Of a stretch of 64,000 nt of DNA, positions 12,599 to 24,661 are shown piece by piece. The stretch's first letter is position 1, and each line of letters opens with the position of its first letter. The notes under the pieces were generated by a model. That model was not told where the DNA came from. It saw only the letters and a program-made list of their open reading frames with translations, and did no database searches. The DNA is from Lentinula raphanica (taxonomy: Eukaryota > Basidiomycota > Agaricomycetes > Agaricales > Omphalotaceae), in the NCBI GenBank assembly GCA_027919835.1, contig JANVFP010000001.1, positions 1,736,001-1,800,000 on the forward strand, written 5' to 3'. The position numbers and the translations under genes are program-made.

Positions 12599-14442
12599 AT
12601 GCCCAAAGACGGTCTTCCCAAAAGAGAGCTCAGCTCAAGATATCAATGTCTCTTTCATGAGGCTATGAGGCTGATCCTTGCTCCTTTACGAGAAGCTGGA
12701 AGAAAAGGAGTTGAGCTGGTGGGTGGAGACGGTGCTGTTAGAAGGGTTTACCCTATTCTAGCCAGCTACGTCGCAGATTTTCCAGAACAGTGTTTAGTTA
12801 CCTGTTCTAAATACAGAACATGTCCCAAGTGTCAAGTTCCAGCTGCAGAGCTTAGCAGCTCTGATCCCTTCCCCAAAAGAACTCAGGAGTGGACGCTCCA
12901 GGTTATGGAAGAAGCACGAAAATCTACTTTCTCTCCCTCTCAGTACTTCACTTACTGTATGAGGAAAGAAGTTTCTGGTTATATTTATAGACCGTTTTGG
13001 GATGATCTTCCTTTCACAGATATTCACTTCAGCATCACCCCTGATGTTCTTCATCAGCTCTACCAGGGAGTCTTGAAACACCTTATTTCTTGGTGCCAAG
13101 ATATTCTAGGAAGTCAGGAATTGGATAGAAGGATACGAACTCTTCCTCCTAGTTACGGCATGCGACACTTCAAGAATGGCATATCTGCTCTTTCTCAGAT
13201 ATCTGGTAGTGAAAGAAAGAACATGGGCAAAATCCTCTTGGGATGCCTGGTTGGTTCTGACATGCCGAGAGATGCTCTCACCGCTGTCAGGGCTATTTTA
13301 GATTTCATCTATCTGGCTCAGTATTCCACCCATGACGAAGATACTCTCTCCTACATGTCTGATGCTTTGAATTTGTGGCATGCAAAAAAATCTTCCTTCA
13401 TTGACGTTGGAGTCCACGATGATCTGAACATACCTAAATTTCATGCGCTTCAGCATTACGTGGAGATGATCAGATTCTTTGGCTGTACAGATAACTACAA
13501 CACAGAGATGTTCGAATGTCTCCACATAGACTTTGCTAAAAAGGGTTGGAGAGCTTCAAACAAGAGGGAGAAATTTCCTCAGATGACCAAGTGGCTCTCT
13601 CGCCAGGAAAATGTCCAAACCTTTAATAAGGAATTGTCCTGGATATTAGAGCAACAGCATCTACATCATTTTCAGAAGCAAACAGACTCTACTACTGTCT
13701 CCACTTCTGTTCTTCCACTACTACTTTGTGGTTGCCCAAAGAACCTACTGCGCCTTGTAAAGCCCTTTCTGCTATAGAGCTTGGTCATGGTGTACCCTCT
13801 TTCTCCTCCAATCTCAAAAGATACTTGGCTATGCTTAACCCTGGATCTAGCAGAGCCCAAGTCGAAGCAAGTTTGTTCAAGCAACTGCCCTTTGATTATC
13901 TTGATGTCTATTACTCTTTCAAATTTTCACCGGAAACTTTGGATGATGATTATAGCATCAAAGATGTGGTCAAAGCCACTCCTTTGAAAGGTGGACGTTT
14001 TGATACTGTGGTGGTACTCACAGGAGGTTCCGCTGAAACTACAAGCTTTTCAGGTACTAGAATTGGTAGAGTAAAGGTGATTTTCCATCTGCCAGCTCAA
14101 TTAACTCTCATTGGTACCCATAAAATTCCTTCTCCTTCTTGGTGGCCAGCTTCTGTTTTGGCTTATGTAGAGTGGTATAGCCCACCTTCACAGACTCCTC
14201 TTGAACAAAAGTCACACAATATGACCACCATACACAAGCTTCCTTTAGTTAATGGTATTGTTCCTTGGTCTATTATTCCGCTTGCTAATATACGCCAGAG
14301 CTGTATGCTAATACCACGACATGACAAAAAAAACTTGAATAGAGCTACCTGGACTTCTTCTACTGTTTTGGATAATGCTACTCATTTTCTAGTTAACAAT
14401 TGGAGTAGTTTGTATACGTATAAAACATTATACAAAGAATAA
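12599..14442 (+). pseudogene. Plavaka-type transposase, 5'-truncated and frameshifted
   Basis: Resembles the Plavaka transposases of basidiomycete CACTA-like DNA elements. Family-typical segments are SSRYQCLFHEAMRLILAPL, RVYPILASYVADFPEQCLV, a CPKC pair, FTDIHFSITPDVLHQLYQG, MRHFKNGISALSQISGSE, NIPKFHALQHYVEMIRFFG and NTEMFECLHIDFAKKG. The C-terminal half (13726-14442) is in another frame and has KLPLVNGIVPWSIIPLANIRQS and WTSSTVLDNATHFLVNNW. The frame changes near 13720-13735, by an indel or an unrecognised intron. The N-terminal third expected for the family is missing, because the gypsy-1 LTR ends just upstream. It is therefore almost certainly inactive. Confidence 0.88.
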
Positions 14443-15510
14443 TTATATTTCTTTGTCTCAAGTGATATGAAGCTGATCAAAGCTTACTGTGTTGCTCCAA
14501 GACAACCCCAGGATAGCCCAAAGACTCAAGAAGAACCAAGTTACCCAAGTTGGCCTGAGTTGCCTCAAGTCACCTAAGCAACCTGAGTATAAGCTTATAC
14601 TTCAGTTAACTTGAGGTCACTTTGAGGCCAAGGGCCTTTTCCTAATGGAGCAGAAAGGAGGGATGCATCCTGAAGCTATAGCCAGAACTACATGACAGTT
14701 GGATACTTAGTACTTATTACATTTTCAGATGTGAGCCATTGAGCCCAACATCTTTTCAAAACCTGATGTCATACCTGTAAAACTTGTACTCATTACAACC
14801 ACTCATCCTAGCTGCATTCTTTGATAACGAGATATGATGATGCAATGGTGTTTCTGGTCCAAGTTGAGAGTTTGAGAGGAAATGACAATTGAACTGCATG
14901 GTCACAAATTCCGACTTCCCAATCTTGATGGGTGATGTCATGTGTCAAGATATTCCAATGTACCAAGGTCACAACATCAAGATGTTGGTACAGATTTTCT
15001 CAGTCAAAATTGTTTAAAAAAACTCACCAATCTTATGCTGGATTTTTTATGATCGCTGTTAAACTTTCCATTGGAATGTTGGGCTGACAAAAACTTGCAA
15101 AAACTTTGAATTTTTTGGGCAATCATATATGTTTCAGTACTGTATATTTATTAAAAGCTATGAAAATTAAGGTAACGAGTGTTAAAACACTCAAGTGTAT
15201 TTTTCAATACTCGAGTCTTTGCTCTATATACTTGAGTAACTACTCGAGTCATGATTTGAATGAATTACCTTGAATATTCATGGCACTTGCACTCAAGTGT
15301 CTGTTACTTAGAAACACTCAAGTATAGACTCAAGTCACAGTTGCTGATTTTGAGTGATGAATATTTGTGTCACAAGTGGCAAGTACACTCAAGTGTGCAC
15401 TCATGAGCACCTCTAATGGAACATGATGGAGAAGAAATGATGGTTGCAGCCAGAAAGAAACAGGAGTAATGCAGATTGTAAATTTATGGATGACTGTATT
15501 TCAAGCACCA
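14443..15510. repeat. Non-coding region with CTCAAGTG/ACTCGAGT repeats
   Basis: No gene seen. Between about 15170 and 15415 the sequence is built from variants of CACTCAAGTGT, ACTTGAGT and the palindrome ACTCGAGT. It ends in TGAGCACCTCTA, which resembles the end of fungal hAT-type MITEs, but I found no matching left end. A looser set of CAAGTT/AACTTGAG words occurs at 14530-14620. Confidence 0.45.
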
Positions 15511-18500
15511 CTACCTTTTGTGGCCCTGAGCTGCTGCTACTTGAAGTGCAGTGCCATTTGATCCACCCTGAGCACTGATTTCTGCACGATGTTGAACCAG
15601 AAACTCTACAGTATCTTTGTGGCCCTGAGCTACTGCTGCTTGAAGTGCAGTGCCATAAATTCCAGCCCGAGCATTGATCTCTGCACCATGTTGAACCAGA
15701 AACTCTACAGTATCTTTGTGGCCCCTAGCAGCTGCTACATGAAGTGCAGTGCCATAAATTTCACTCAGAGCATTGATCTCTGCCCCATGTTGAACCAGAA
15801 ACTCTACAGTATCTTTATGGCCCTTGGCTGCTGCTGCATGAAGTGCAGTGCCATTAATTCCAGTCAGAGCATTGATTTCTGCACCATGTTGAACCAGAAA
15901 CTCAACAGTATCTTTGTGGCCCTGAGCTACTGCTGCATGAAGTGCAGTGCCATGATGCCCACCCTGAGCATTGATGTCTGCACCATGTTTAACCAGAAAC
16001 TCCACAGTATATTTGCAGCCCTGAGCTGCTGCTGCTTGAAGTGCAGTACCATAATACCCACCCTCAGGAGCATTGATGCCTGCACCATATTGAACCAGCA
16101 ACTCTACAGTATATTTGTGGCCCTGAGCTGCTGCTGCTTGAAATGCAGTGCCATTATACCTACCCTGAGCATTGATCTCTGCACCATGTTGAACTAGAAA
16201 CTCTACAGTATCTTTGTGACCCAGAGCTGCTGCTGTTTGAAGTGCAGTGCCATGATACCCACCCTGAGCATTGATGTCTGCACCATGTTGAACCAGAAAC
16301 TCTACAGTATCTTTGTGGCCCCTAGCAGCTGCTACATGAAGTGCAGTGCCATAAATTTTACTCAGAGCATTGATCTCTGCCCCATGTTGAACCAGAAACT
16401 CCACAGTATCTTTGTGGCCCTGAGCTACTGCTGCATGAAGTGCAGTGCCATTTGATCCATTATAAGCATTGATTTCTGCACCATGTTGAACCAGAAACTC
16501 CACAGTAGTTTTGTGGCCCTTAGCCACTGCTGTATAAAGTGCAGTATCATAAGTTCCACCCTGAGCATTGACATCTGCACCATGTTTAACCAGAAACTCT
16601 ACAATATCTTTCTGGCCCTGAGCTACTGCTGATTGAAGTGCAGTGCTGAATCCACCCTGAGCATTAATAGCTGCACCATGTTCAACCAAAAACTCTACAG
16701 TATCTTTCTGGCCCAGAGCTACTGCTGATTGAAGTGCAGTGCCCTTTGTTCCACCCTGAGCATTGATTGCTGCACCATGTTTAACTAAAAACTCTACAGT
16801 ATCTTTCTGGCCCAGAGCTGCTGCTGCTTGAAGTGCAGTGCCATAAAATCCACCCTGAGCATTGATGTCTGCACCATGTTGAACCAGAAACACCTTTGAT
16901 CCACCCTGAGCATTGATTGCTGCACCATGTTGCACCAGAAACTGTACAGTATCTTTCTGGCCCTGAGCTACTGCTGCATGAAGTGCAGTGCCATGATACC
17001 CCCCTTGAGCATTGATGTCTGCACCATGTTTAACCAGAAACTCTACAGTATCTTTGTGGCGCTGAGCTACTGCCGCTTGAAGTGCAGTGCCATAAAATCC
17101 ACCCTGAGCATTGATGTCTGCACCATGTTGAACCAGAAACTCCACAGTATTTTTGTGGCCCTTGGATACTGCTGTATAAAGTGCAGTGCCATGATATGAA
17201 CCCTGAGCATTGATGTCTGCACCATGTTGAATCAAAAACTCTACTGTATTTTTGTGGCCCTTAGCTACTGCTGCATAAAGTGCAGTACCATAATACCCAC
17301 TCTGAACATTGATCTCTGCACCATGTTGAAGAAGAAGTTCAGTGATATTGTTGTGACCTTTTGCCGCTGCTATTTGTAATGCTGTTCCACAGTAGCTTGA
17401 TTTTACATTGATATCTAGTAAATTATTTTAATCATACTCGTATATGATGATAGTTGAGGTGTTTTCAGATTGCCTACCTGTATCTGGATTAGCCAACAAA
17501 CTTTTAGTACTTGTTTCCAGCCCAAACCATGCACTAACATGAAGGTTAGTACCATCTGAAAATATATTCTTCATTTCATATGATGACTCTGCATTCATAA
17601 TTTGAAAATTTTTCCTCCAATTCATAAATGCTTTGGAGCCTGGTTCCAGAAATTTCTCCACCAATCTCATTGTATCTTTGCATGATAGTGAGTTCCTATT
17701 ATTATATTGACTATGCTCTCCCCAATACTGAGTTGCATACTGTTCAAATGTCTGAACAACTATCTCCCACACATATTTTGACTCTATCCGCATATATTTA
17801 TATTCATTTTGTTTTAGAAGATAGATAAGACACATTTGAGCAATAATATTGTGTCCTAGATGTGCATTTACTTTGAATAACTTGTTTTTATGGACCCTGT
17901 CATTGCTTTCTAATAAGAACTCCTTCACAGATGCATGTGCCAGTTAAACGATATTTTCATTATCAACAGTAACTAGAGTGGTGTCAATGATCTTCTCCAA
18001 CCCAATTAGCATCTCAGCATCAGAGTTAACTTTTCTTGATTTCAAATCAATTGAAAGAATAACTGCAACCTGACTCATATGGAGAGGTTCAAAAGAATAC
18101 AACAGCCATAAGAGAAGGCGATGTACTTCTTCAGAATGAGATCCATATTTACATTTATTGATAGCTCTAAAATATATTTTTTCCAAACTTGAAGGCAACT
18201 TAGTCAGTGCTTCATGAATTTTTCTTTCACTAACACATTTCTTCAATATCTGAACTTGGCAATCTGCATAACGGAATCTGTTACAGTCTGAAATGAATGT
18301 AACCCAATATTAAATAATGCAACTCACCCTCCATTTGCTTTGTCCAATAATGTGGCTTTCACATCAGTATTTAGGGTTGTATTTTTGAATAATATCTGTT
18401 CCATCAAGAATAGAGCAATATCTCCAGCAACCATCTCATTGTCCCTCAAAGAAATTGTGGGATATTGCTGGTTGCTAGGTTGGTGATCACGGCTTGAAAT

Positions 18501-19320
18501 TATAATGCCAATAGAACCAAATTTGGCCATCTGCATACAGAACCCAGAAACTTCATCTGTCTCTTTGCATTCATCAAGAGCATCTATCATCAAATAAATT
18601 TTCCATCCCTTTTGGACTAGATCTTCTAGGATCTTTTTTAAAGTAATTATCAAATCCTCATTGGAAGGCTTGGAATGAGACAGCCCATTTTTTAATAATT
18701 TATGCAGGTTCTTCAATGCAGGATGAATCTTCTGATTTTGAGCACCTAATTGCAAAAGGAGAGATAACAATAACCCTTGAAAACTTGTTTTAGCACCAGA
18801 GTTATCCCGAGTATCAAAGTAGTGATATATTATGATTGTTGAATTGGTTATTGCTTTAAGATCTTTGATGATACTAGTGCTGAAACAAGTAAAAAATAAG
18901 TCAGTGTGATTGGATACAGAAAACACTTCAAACTTACATCAAGAATGTTTTGCCTGATCCAGCTGCAATGAAAAGCTGAATACTCTTTTTTTTAAAATTA
19001 TAATTATACATCACCATTACCTTGGCCCTGAATCCACAAAATACTTTTTTCTTCTCTCCATATGAGGTAAATTGGATCTTCAAAGATCCATTGGCCTGTT
19101 CCATTTGTCCTTTTGTTTAAAGCTGTTGCATAATTGATAGAGCAATCTGGAGCACCAAGCCATTCTTGAAGGTTTTTTTCTTCATCACTTGAGAGATCTG
19201 CATCTAATGTCATTACTTGAGTATCAAAATTTTTATCTCTGACATACAGTAATTGATATCTTTTCCTGCTACTTCAAATTTTCCTCCACTGATATTCACA
19301 TTTTGTGCATTATTGAACAT
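15511..19320 (-). CDS. NACHT-ankyrin (NLR-like) protein with one in-frame stop
   Basis: A STAND-class NTPase with a ligand-sensing ankyrin array, the architecture of fungal NLR-like proteins linked to non-self recognition. The start chosen is ATG at 19320 (MFNNAQNVNISGGKF). Exons join by GT-AG sites. The P-loop GQAGSGKTFL is assembled across an intron near 18990-19022. Walker B is KIYLMIDALDECKE (about 18570-18600), with a sensor-like IIISSRDHQP after it. A later intron joins ANGG to FRYADCQVQILKKC. Then come winged-helix-like sequence, a linker, and about 19 ankyrin repeats (17400-15511). An in-frame TAA at 17944-17946 interrupts NENIV/LAHASVKEF where the frame is otherwise open, consistent with a CAA-to-TAA change. 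This may be a pseudogene or pseudo-allele. Family assignment is firm; the ligand is unknown. Confidence 0.88.
15513..17400 (-). repeat. Homogenised 99-bp ankyrin-coding repeat array
   Basis: About 19 units of 33 residues with core GTALHAAVAQGHKDTVEFL then VQHGAEINA. Most differences lie in the short segment after INA/INAQ (GGYHG, LTGING, LSEIYG), the ankyrin beta-turn tip. One unit near 16880-16905 is fused (GGSK joined directly to VFLVQHGAD), showing unequal recombination inside the array. Nucleotide similarity between units is high enough to make the array recombinogenic. Confidence 0.9.
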
Positions 19321-20753
19321 GCATGGGCCAAAGTTTCTGCAAGTTAATTAGTATGCACAATGAGATTACTCTGACTCATGAATCTTGCCCTTTGATTGCC
19401 TGGTTGCTGTAGATTAATAACATTAGTCTCATAAAACTCAAATAAATAATGAAAAGACTATCTACCTTTGATTTGTCATTTGATGAATGCAGGTACAAGT
19501 GAAGAATAACTATTGATGGGAGAAAGCTGAGATATGTCAAACCAAGTTGCCTTTATATATATATCGCTCTAAAGTCAGCTGATTCAACAGCAATGTGCTT
19601 GCCTTGTGTTTGACCGGAAAATCTGTTATCAAGCGCTGGTAGTTGAATGAATCAACACACTCTTTGACAGAAGTCCTTCCATATCATCTGTCAATCAGAC
19701 TCACATTGAGACCAGCATTGCTTTTCATAGATGACCACAACTTAGGATGGATGCTGAAGTTGGAAATGGAGGTGGTGACTGGTAGTGAATGAGTTTGGGT
19801 CAAGGAGACAGGTGAGGCTGGAAGGATATATGGGTAGGGGAGGGGAGGGGTGAGAGAGGCTAAGAGATAAAGGGGTGGACCAGTGAAACCGGTGAAACTA
19901 GTGGCCAAATACCAATCAACTTGGGATGACTAGTTACTAGTTATGTGTTACATGTTAGACATCAAGTTTGTGAAGCATGGAGGGGTCTGGACTGGTCTAA
20001 AGGGGTGAATGATATATCAAGTAACGCGTACTGCATAACAATTCAGAGTACAGGAGAGTACAATGAAATCAGCCTGACTAGATCTTCCTCCTTTATCCTT
20101 CCTTGTATCCTCCCTTTCTGCCCATCACCTTACCATGACACAATTCTCCATTTTCAAATTCTTCTCATCCTGTCTCCAAATCCCTATCACAACTTGTGCT
20201 TCCCATCTCTGTTGATGCCAGGTGGTTTTTGGGGTGTGGAATCAAAGATCTTTGTGTGGTACCAAGGAGGAGAAGGGCAAGTTTGGGGTCCAGGGAGGTG
20301 TATTTGGGGAGGTCTAGGGTTGTGGGTGGGTGTCCACTGTAAAGCACTCAACTCTCCCAACAAGGAGCAGATCAAGTGTAGTTCGAAGGGAAGATTCTCA
20401 ACCAAAATGAATACTGAGGACGGCTTTGGCAAGACGAAGAGATCAATGGATTCGAAGGAGACTTTCTAATCTTTAGATAGACTTTTTAGCTTTTCAATAG
20501 CTGGGGGCAAAAAATCTCCTCTTATTTTTCTATCTTACTGAATCTAAGTACTGTCCTGCAAACTGTGTACCATATGGAAAATAAGATATGAAACAAGGTA
20601 GGAAATATTTCTCCTTTAGTATTTTTAGTCCCTGCAGCCCATTTTGGAGACCAAAGGCTGAAAATGCCTCACCTCTTGCACCCCAAAGTGTAAGGAAGGT
20701 TTGAAAAATCAAACCTGGCGCAATTCCACACACAACTGTGTGCAGATTGCTAA
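19321..20753. other. Region without a recognisable gene
   Basis: Likely holds the NACHT gene upstream region (a TATATATATATCGC stretch near 19553). An open frame at 19945-20469 has low-complexity composition and no recognisable domain, so I do not call it a gene. Confidence 0.5.
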
Positions 20754-20881
20754 CGAGAATATAAAGGGTGCAAGTTATTGCTTTGTTGGATAGATCTAAT
20801 GGTCTAGTGACTTTATCACTGAACACTGATCACCAATATACTTCTTATGTTGTTTGTCAAATGTATTTAAGAGAGGTGTGG
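20754..20881 (-). repeat. Fragment of gypsy-1-type LTR, reversed
   Basis: It is the reverse complement of about 12415-12530 of the gypsy-1 LTR with scattered differences, including the block TATACTTCTTATG..GTTTGTCAAATG. It stops at GAGGTGTGG where the fold-back element 20882-23156 begins. Confidence 0.85.
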
Positions 20882-23156
20882 CACTTCAGGCACCCTCTAA
20901 ACAGGCCTACTTAGGATAAAAAATCATGTACCTAAATGGGCCTAAGAGGCCCAGCAAATGGGTAGCCTACCCAGCCTTTATTTAGGTGGGTAGCTACCTT
21001 TGAATGGGTAGCTACCCATCTTGGAATATCTTAAGGGTAGCTACCCCCTTCTAAATATTTCAAGGGTAGCTACCCATCCTAAAAAATTCTCAAGTGTAGC
21101 TACCCACCTTCAATTATTAGGTAGCTACCTTTTCCCAAATACTCTACAGGTAGCTACCTACCTTAAAATATTTAAAGGGTAGCTACCCCTCTGAGATATT
21201 TCAGCACATACAACATGCTCAATATATTCAATACACATAGTAGCATCTAGCATTAAAAACTTACATCAGTAATGATATCTGCTATACTAATTAGTACACT
21301 CATCAGTGATCACTGTTATTACACTTATTGCACTTAACAAGAAAAGAACTTGAAATTAACATATGTTATCAATATATAACACACTCAACTATTGATCAAA
21401 CAGTCAAACAGTAATTTGAGAGCAGTATTATCACTTATTGTACTTATTACAGTCAACACACTCATCAGTAATTATGATACATATATACAAGAGTGTTTGG
21501 GCACTTATGGGCACTTATTTTGCCTTTTTTAAATCAAACTTCATCTATATCTCAACCCAGAATTTTTGTATTCACTTGATATTGTATCAGGATGTTGTTT
21601 ACATCATATTCACTCAGAAACAGATCCAAGAATACCTAAATACATTTTGTATGGCTGGTTATATAGTGATATTTTGTAATGTCACAGTGTTTTATAGAAA
21701 TCACACTGCATATATCCATATTGTGCAGTGAGATTGATGCAATAACATGTGGAAAGATCTCCTATAGTCTACTGGCAGCATCCATGTATGATCCTGATAG
21801 TTATCATGAAGAGTGGACTCTGCAACATGCATCTGTATATTTCATGTGCACTAGTAATATTCACAGTTGCATGTAACTATGGATGTCATATTCAATGACC
21901 TCCATTGCAAATGTCTTTGCTGAATCATATAGAGCTATCATAGAATAGAATGTAAAATACTTCTTTCTATTACCCAATAGCAATTTGGCTTCATTACATG
22001 AATATATGCATAGTAATTTACACAAAATACTGTTACATCACAAAATATCACTCTATAACATCAGGAAAAATATTCTCATCTCTAGAGTCCCCAGAGATAC
22101 CCCCAATTCCTAGGTAGTCTCAGAGAGCCTAGAGTATCTGAGTTCTTTGAGGCTTCTAAAAATTCTCTGGGTGCTTTCTGGTGCTTTCTGGTGCTTTCTG
22201 GTGCTTTCTGGTGCTTTCTGGTGCTTTCTGGTGCTTTCTGATGCTTTCTGATGCTTTCAGGATCTCTAGGATGTTTTTTGATCTTTCAAAGTTCACAAAA
22301 ATCTCTGAGCAGCTTAGGAATTGGGGGTATCTCTGGGGACTCTGGAGATGAGAATATTTTTCCTGATGAACCAGCCCTACAAAATGTATTTTAGTGTTTT
22401 TGGATGTGTTTCTGAGTAAATATAATGTAAATAACATCGTGTTACAGTATCAAGTGCACACAAAAATTATGGGATGAGATATAAATGAAGTTTGATGTAA
22501 AAAACGCAAAATAAGCGCCCATAAGCGCCCAAAATATTGTTGTGTATGTATGATAATGACTGATGAGTGTGTTGACTGTAATAGATAAAATAAGTGATAA
22601 TACTGCTCTCAAATTACTGTTTGATTGTTTGATAAAGAGTTGAGTGTGTTATATATTGATAACATATGTTAATTTTAAGTTCTTCTCTTGTTGAGTGCAG
22701 TAAGTGTAATAACAGTGATCACATCATTACTGATGTAAGTTTTTAATGCTAGATGCTACTATGTGTATTGAATATATTGAGTGTGTTGTATATGCTGAAA
22801 TATCTCAGAGGGGTAGCTACCCTTTGAATATTTTAAGGTAGGTAGCCTCTACCCGTAGAGTATTTGGAAAAAGGTAGCTACCTAATAAGGTGGGTAGTTA
22901 CACTTGAGAAAATTTTAGGATGGGTAGCTACCCTTGAAATTAGAAGGGGGTAACTACCCTTGAGATATTTAGAAGGGGGTAGCTACCCTTAAGATATTCC
23001 AAGATGGGTAGCTACCCAGTGGGAATGTGGTGATACAGGGGTAACTACCCACCTAAATAAAGGCTGGGTAGGCTACCCATTTGCTGGGCCTCTTAGGCCC
23101 ATTTAGGTACATGATTTTTTATCCTAACTAGGCCTGTTTGGAGGGTGCCTGAAGTG
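20882..23156. mobile_element. Fold-back element of a distinct family (2275 bp)
   Basis: Inverted ends CACTTCAGGCACCCTC...GAGGGTGCCTGAAGTG with arms of about 1 kb. The outer arms are tiled with the palindrome GGTAGCTACC, about eight copies per arm. The inner arms carry a diverged form of the block found in the other fold-back elements (GGGCACTTATGGGCACTTATTT) and a similar core (ATGTCATATTCAATGACC). No target duplication is visible, and no coding capacity. A smaller inverted-repeat element sits in the right arm. Confidence 0.88.
22060..22368. mobile_element. MITE nested in fold-back element, with 10-bp minisatellite
   Basis: About 55-bp inverted ends beginning ATCAGGAAAAATATTCTC and containing AGATACCCCCAATTCCTA. 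It interrupts an arm segment that is continuous in the opposite arm, leaving a possible AAC duplication. Inside, 22160-22256 is a tandem array of TTCTGGTGCT-type 10-mers, about nine copies. Confidence 0.7.
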
Positions 23157-23465
23157 TACCGAGGAGAGGATCATCGACGAAAGCTGGTTTTTGGTGAATA
23201 ACGACCTCGATCATGTTCTGAAGAAGTTACTGGGGGTTTCTGGGCCTGCTCACAAGAAGCAATGTATCGCATAGGACACTGATTGCTTTGTAGTATTGAT
23301 ATCACTGTATTTTTCTCTAATTTTGTCAATACATAGTTATCATTTGTTTTTACAAAAGTACCACCTGGGAAAGCATTCTGGAAGTACTGTTGTGCCGAGA
23401 AAGCCGAGAAAGCAGCCATTTGATGGCCTGGGCGCTCTCTGGGCGTTTGAGCGCTTAAATGACCC
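23157..23465. other. No feature recognised
   Basis: Short open frames only and no repeat ends; nothing here can be assigned. Confidence 0.4.
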
Positions 23466-23577
23466 ATGCCTGTCACCCGGATGAACCCCCGGAGCCTCAC
23501 CTTGTTGTCACAGATATTTTCAAAAGCTCCCCAATAACTTATCGGGTCTTTTTACAAAAGGTCTACAGTATCCTGTG
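23466..23577. mobile_element. Degenerate right end of a family-1 fold-back element
   Basis: It aligns with the last ~110 bp of the element ending at 31260, with shared blocks CCCCGGAGCC, TTTTCAAAAGCTCC and TTTTTACAAAAG, and a terminal CTACAGTATCCTGTG. The left part of that element is absent. Confidence 0.75.
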
Positions 23578-23653
23578 GTCGGAATCGGACTCTGGAAAGA
23601 CAAAGGTCAAAGATCCTGAACCATTTGATGGTTCTAACCCCCGAAAACTCAAA

Positions 23654-23787
23654 TCTTTCCTGGTATCTTTGTCTTTGGTATTCATTGATCGTCCGAACTA
23701 TTTCACTGATCAGCGGAAAATCTTTCCTGGTATCTTTGTCTTTGGTATTCATTGATCGTCCGAACTATTTCACTGATCAGCGGAAAA
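23654..23787 (+). repeat. 67-bp tandem duplication in gag
   Basis: Two identical adjacent 67-bp copies beginning TCTTTCCTGGTATCTTTGTC. The length is not a multiple of three, so the second copy breaks the gag frame. With one copy the frame is continuous. Confidence 0.95.
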
Positions 23788-24023
23788 TCAATTATGCCTT
23801 GTCATACTTGACCGGCGCCGCTCGTGAATGGTTTGAACCGGACATCTTGGATCCGAATGTCGAAGCTCTACCTGCTTGGACCACGTCATACGCTGCTTTA
23901 GTCCAGGAGCTGCAGGAAAACTTTGGTTTGTACGATGCACAGGGTGAGTCTGAAGATAAACTCGGAACCCTTCGGATGCGCAACAACGATAAGGTCGGAG
24001 CATACAATATCAAGTTTAACACT

Positions 24024-24631
24024 CACCTGTAGCTGTAGGTTTAATGCATAACAACTGGACAACTGTCCCCACTCGTTATGTGTAATGAATGGACAGTTAT
24101 CCCACCACTGTACAACTGGGATTTAGCACTGAATCAGGCCCCTACTGTTAGGGTTAGCTGTGCTAACCCTAACATAAGGGAGGGGTCTGATTCAGTGCCC
24201 AACCTGGGTTAGCAAGGGTTAGGGGTTGGGTTAGGGGTTAGGGTTTGGTATATTTTCATTGATAGGGACTGTGTTAGGGTTAGGGCTGGTTAGGGTTTAG
24301 GGCTAGTTAGGGTTTAGGGTTAGGGTTAGGGTTAGGGGTTAGGGGTTGGGTTAGGTTAGGGGGTTAGGGTTGGGTTAGGTTAGGGGGTTGGGTTAGGTTA
24401 GGGGTTAGGGGTTGGGGTTGGGTTAGGGGTTGGGCTAGGGTTTAAAATTTGAGGTTATATTGATAGACCAAAATGGAAAATCCCCTATAGGGGGGGTCAG
24501 TTTTTTCCAAAAATGGCTATTTCAGGAGACATGGATAATTCATTTATCTACTGGATAGCTGTCCATTCATTATGCATAACGAGTGGGGACAGTTGTCCAG
24601 TCATTATGCATTAATCTTACAGCCTCAGCTG
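24024..24631. mobile_element. Fold-back element family 3 with telomere-like repeats (608 bp)
   Basis: Ends CACCTGTAGCTGTAGG and CTTACAGCCTCAGCTG, with inverted TTTAATGCATAACAACTGGAC next to the ends. Inside are a hairpin around GGGTTAGCTGTGCTAACCC and about 250 bp of degenerate GGGTTAGGGTT/TTAGGGG repeats. A second copy is at 50300-50884. Flanking 7-mers (TAACACT and CCCGCTT) do not match, so this copy has lost its target duplication or been rearranged. Confidence 0.88.
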
Positions 24632-24661
24632 CCCGCTTTCAACTCAAGTACGTGCAGATGA

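Larger units (their letters stand above)
23578..24661 (+). pseudogene. Broken Ty3/gypsy gag fragment
   Basis: Capsid-like sequence of basidiomycete gypsy elements: KVKDPEPFDGSNPRKLKSFL, INYALSYLTGAAREWFEPD, LQENFGLYDAQGESEDKLGT and LRMRNNDKVGAYNIKFNTH, then AARFQLKYVQM after an insertion. A 67-bp direct tandem duplication (23654-23720 and 23721-23787) shifts the frame. The family-3 element 24024-24631 splits the 3' part. The fragment is bounded on both sides by family-1 ends, with no start, zinc knuckle or pol, so it is a relic. Confidence 0.85.

Noticed and set aside
19945..20469. 174-codon plus-strand ORF
   Set aside because: Low-complexity composition, no domain, no intron or start context that supports a gene.
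22155..22256. Short tandem array as a CRISPR
   Set aside because: 10-bp units with no spacers in a fungal MITE.
24145..24440. Chromosome end (telomere)
   Set aside because: Repeats are degenerate, internal to a 608-bp element with defined ends, and repeated at 50.5 kb.
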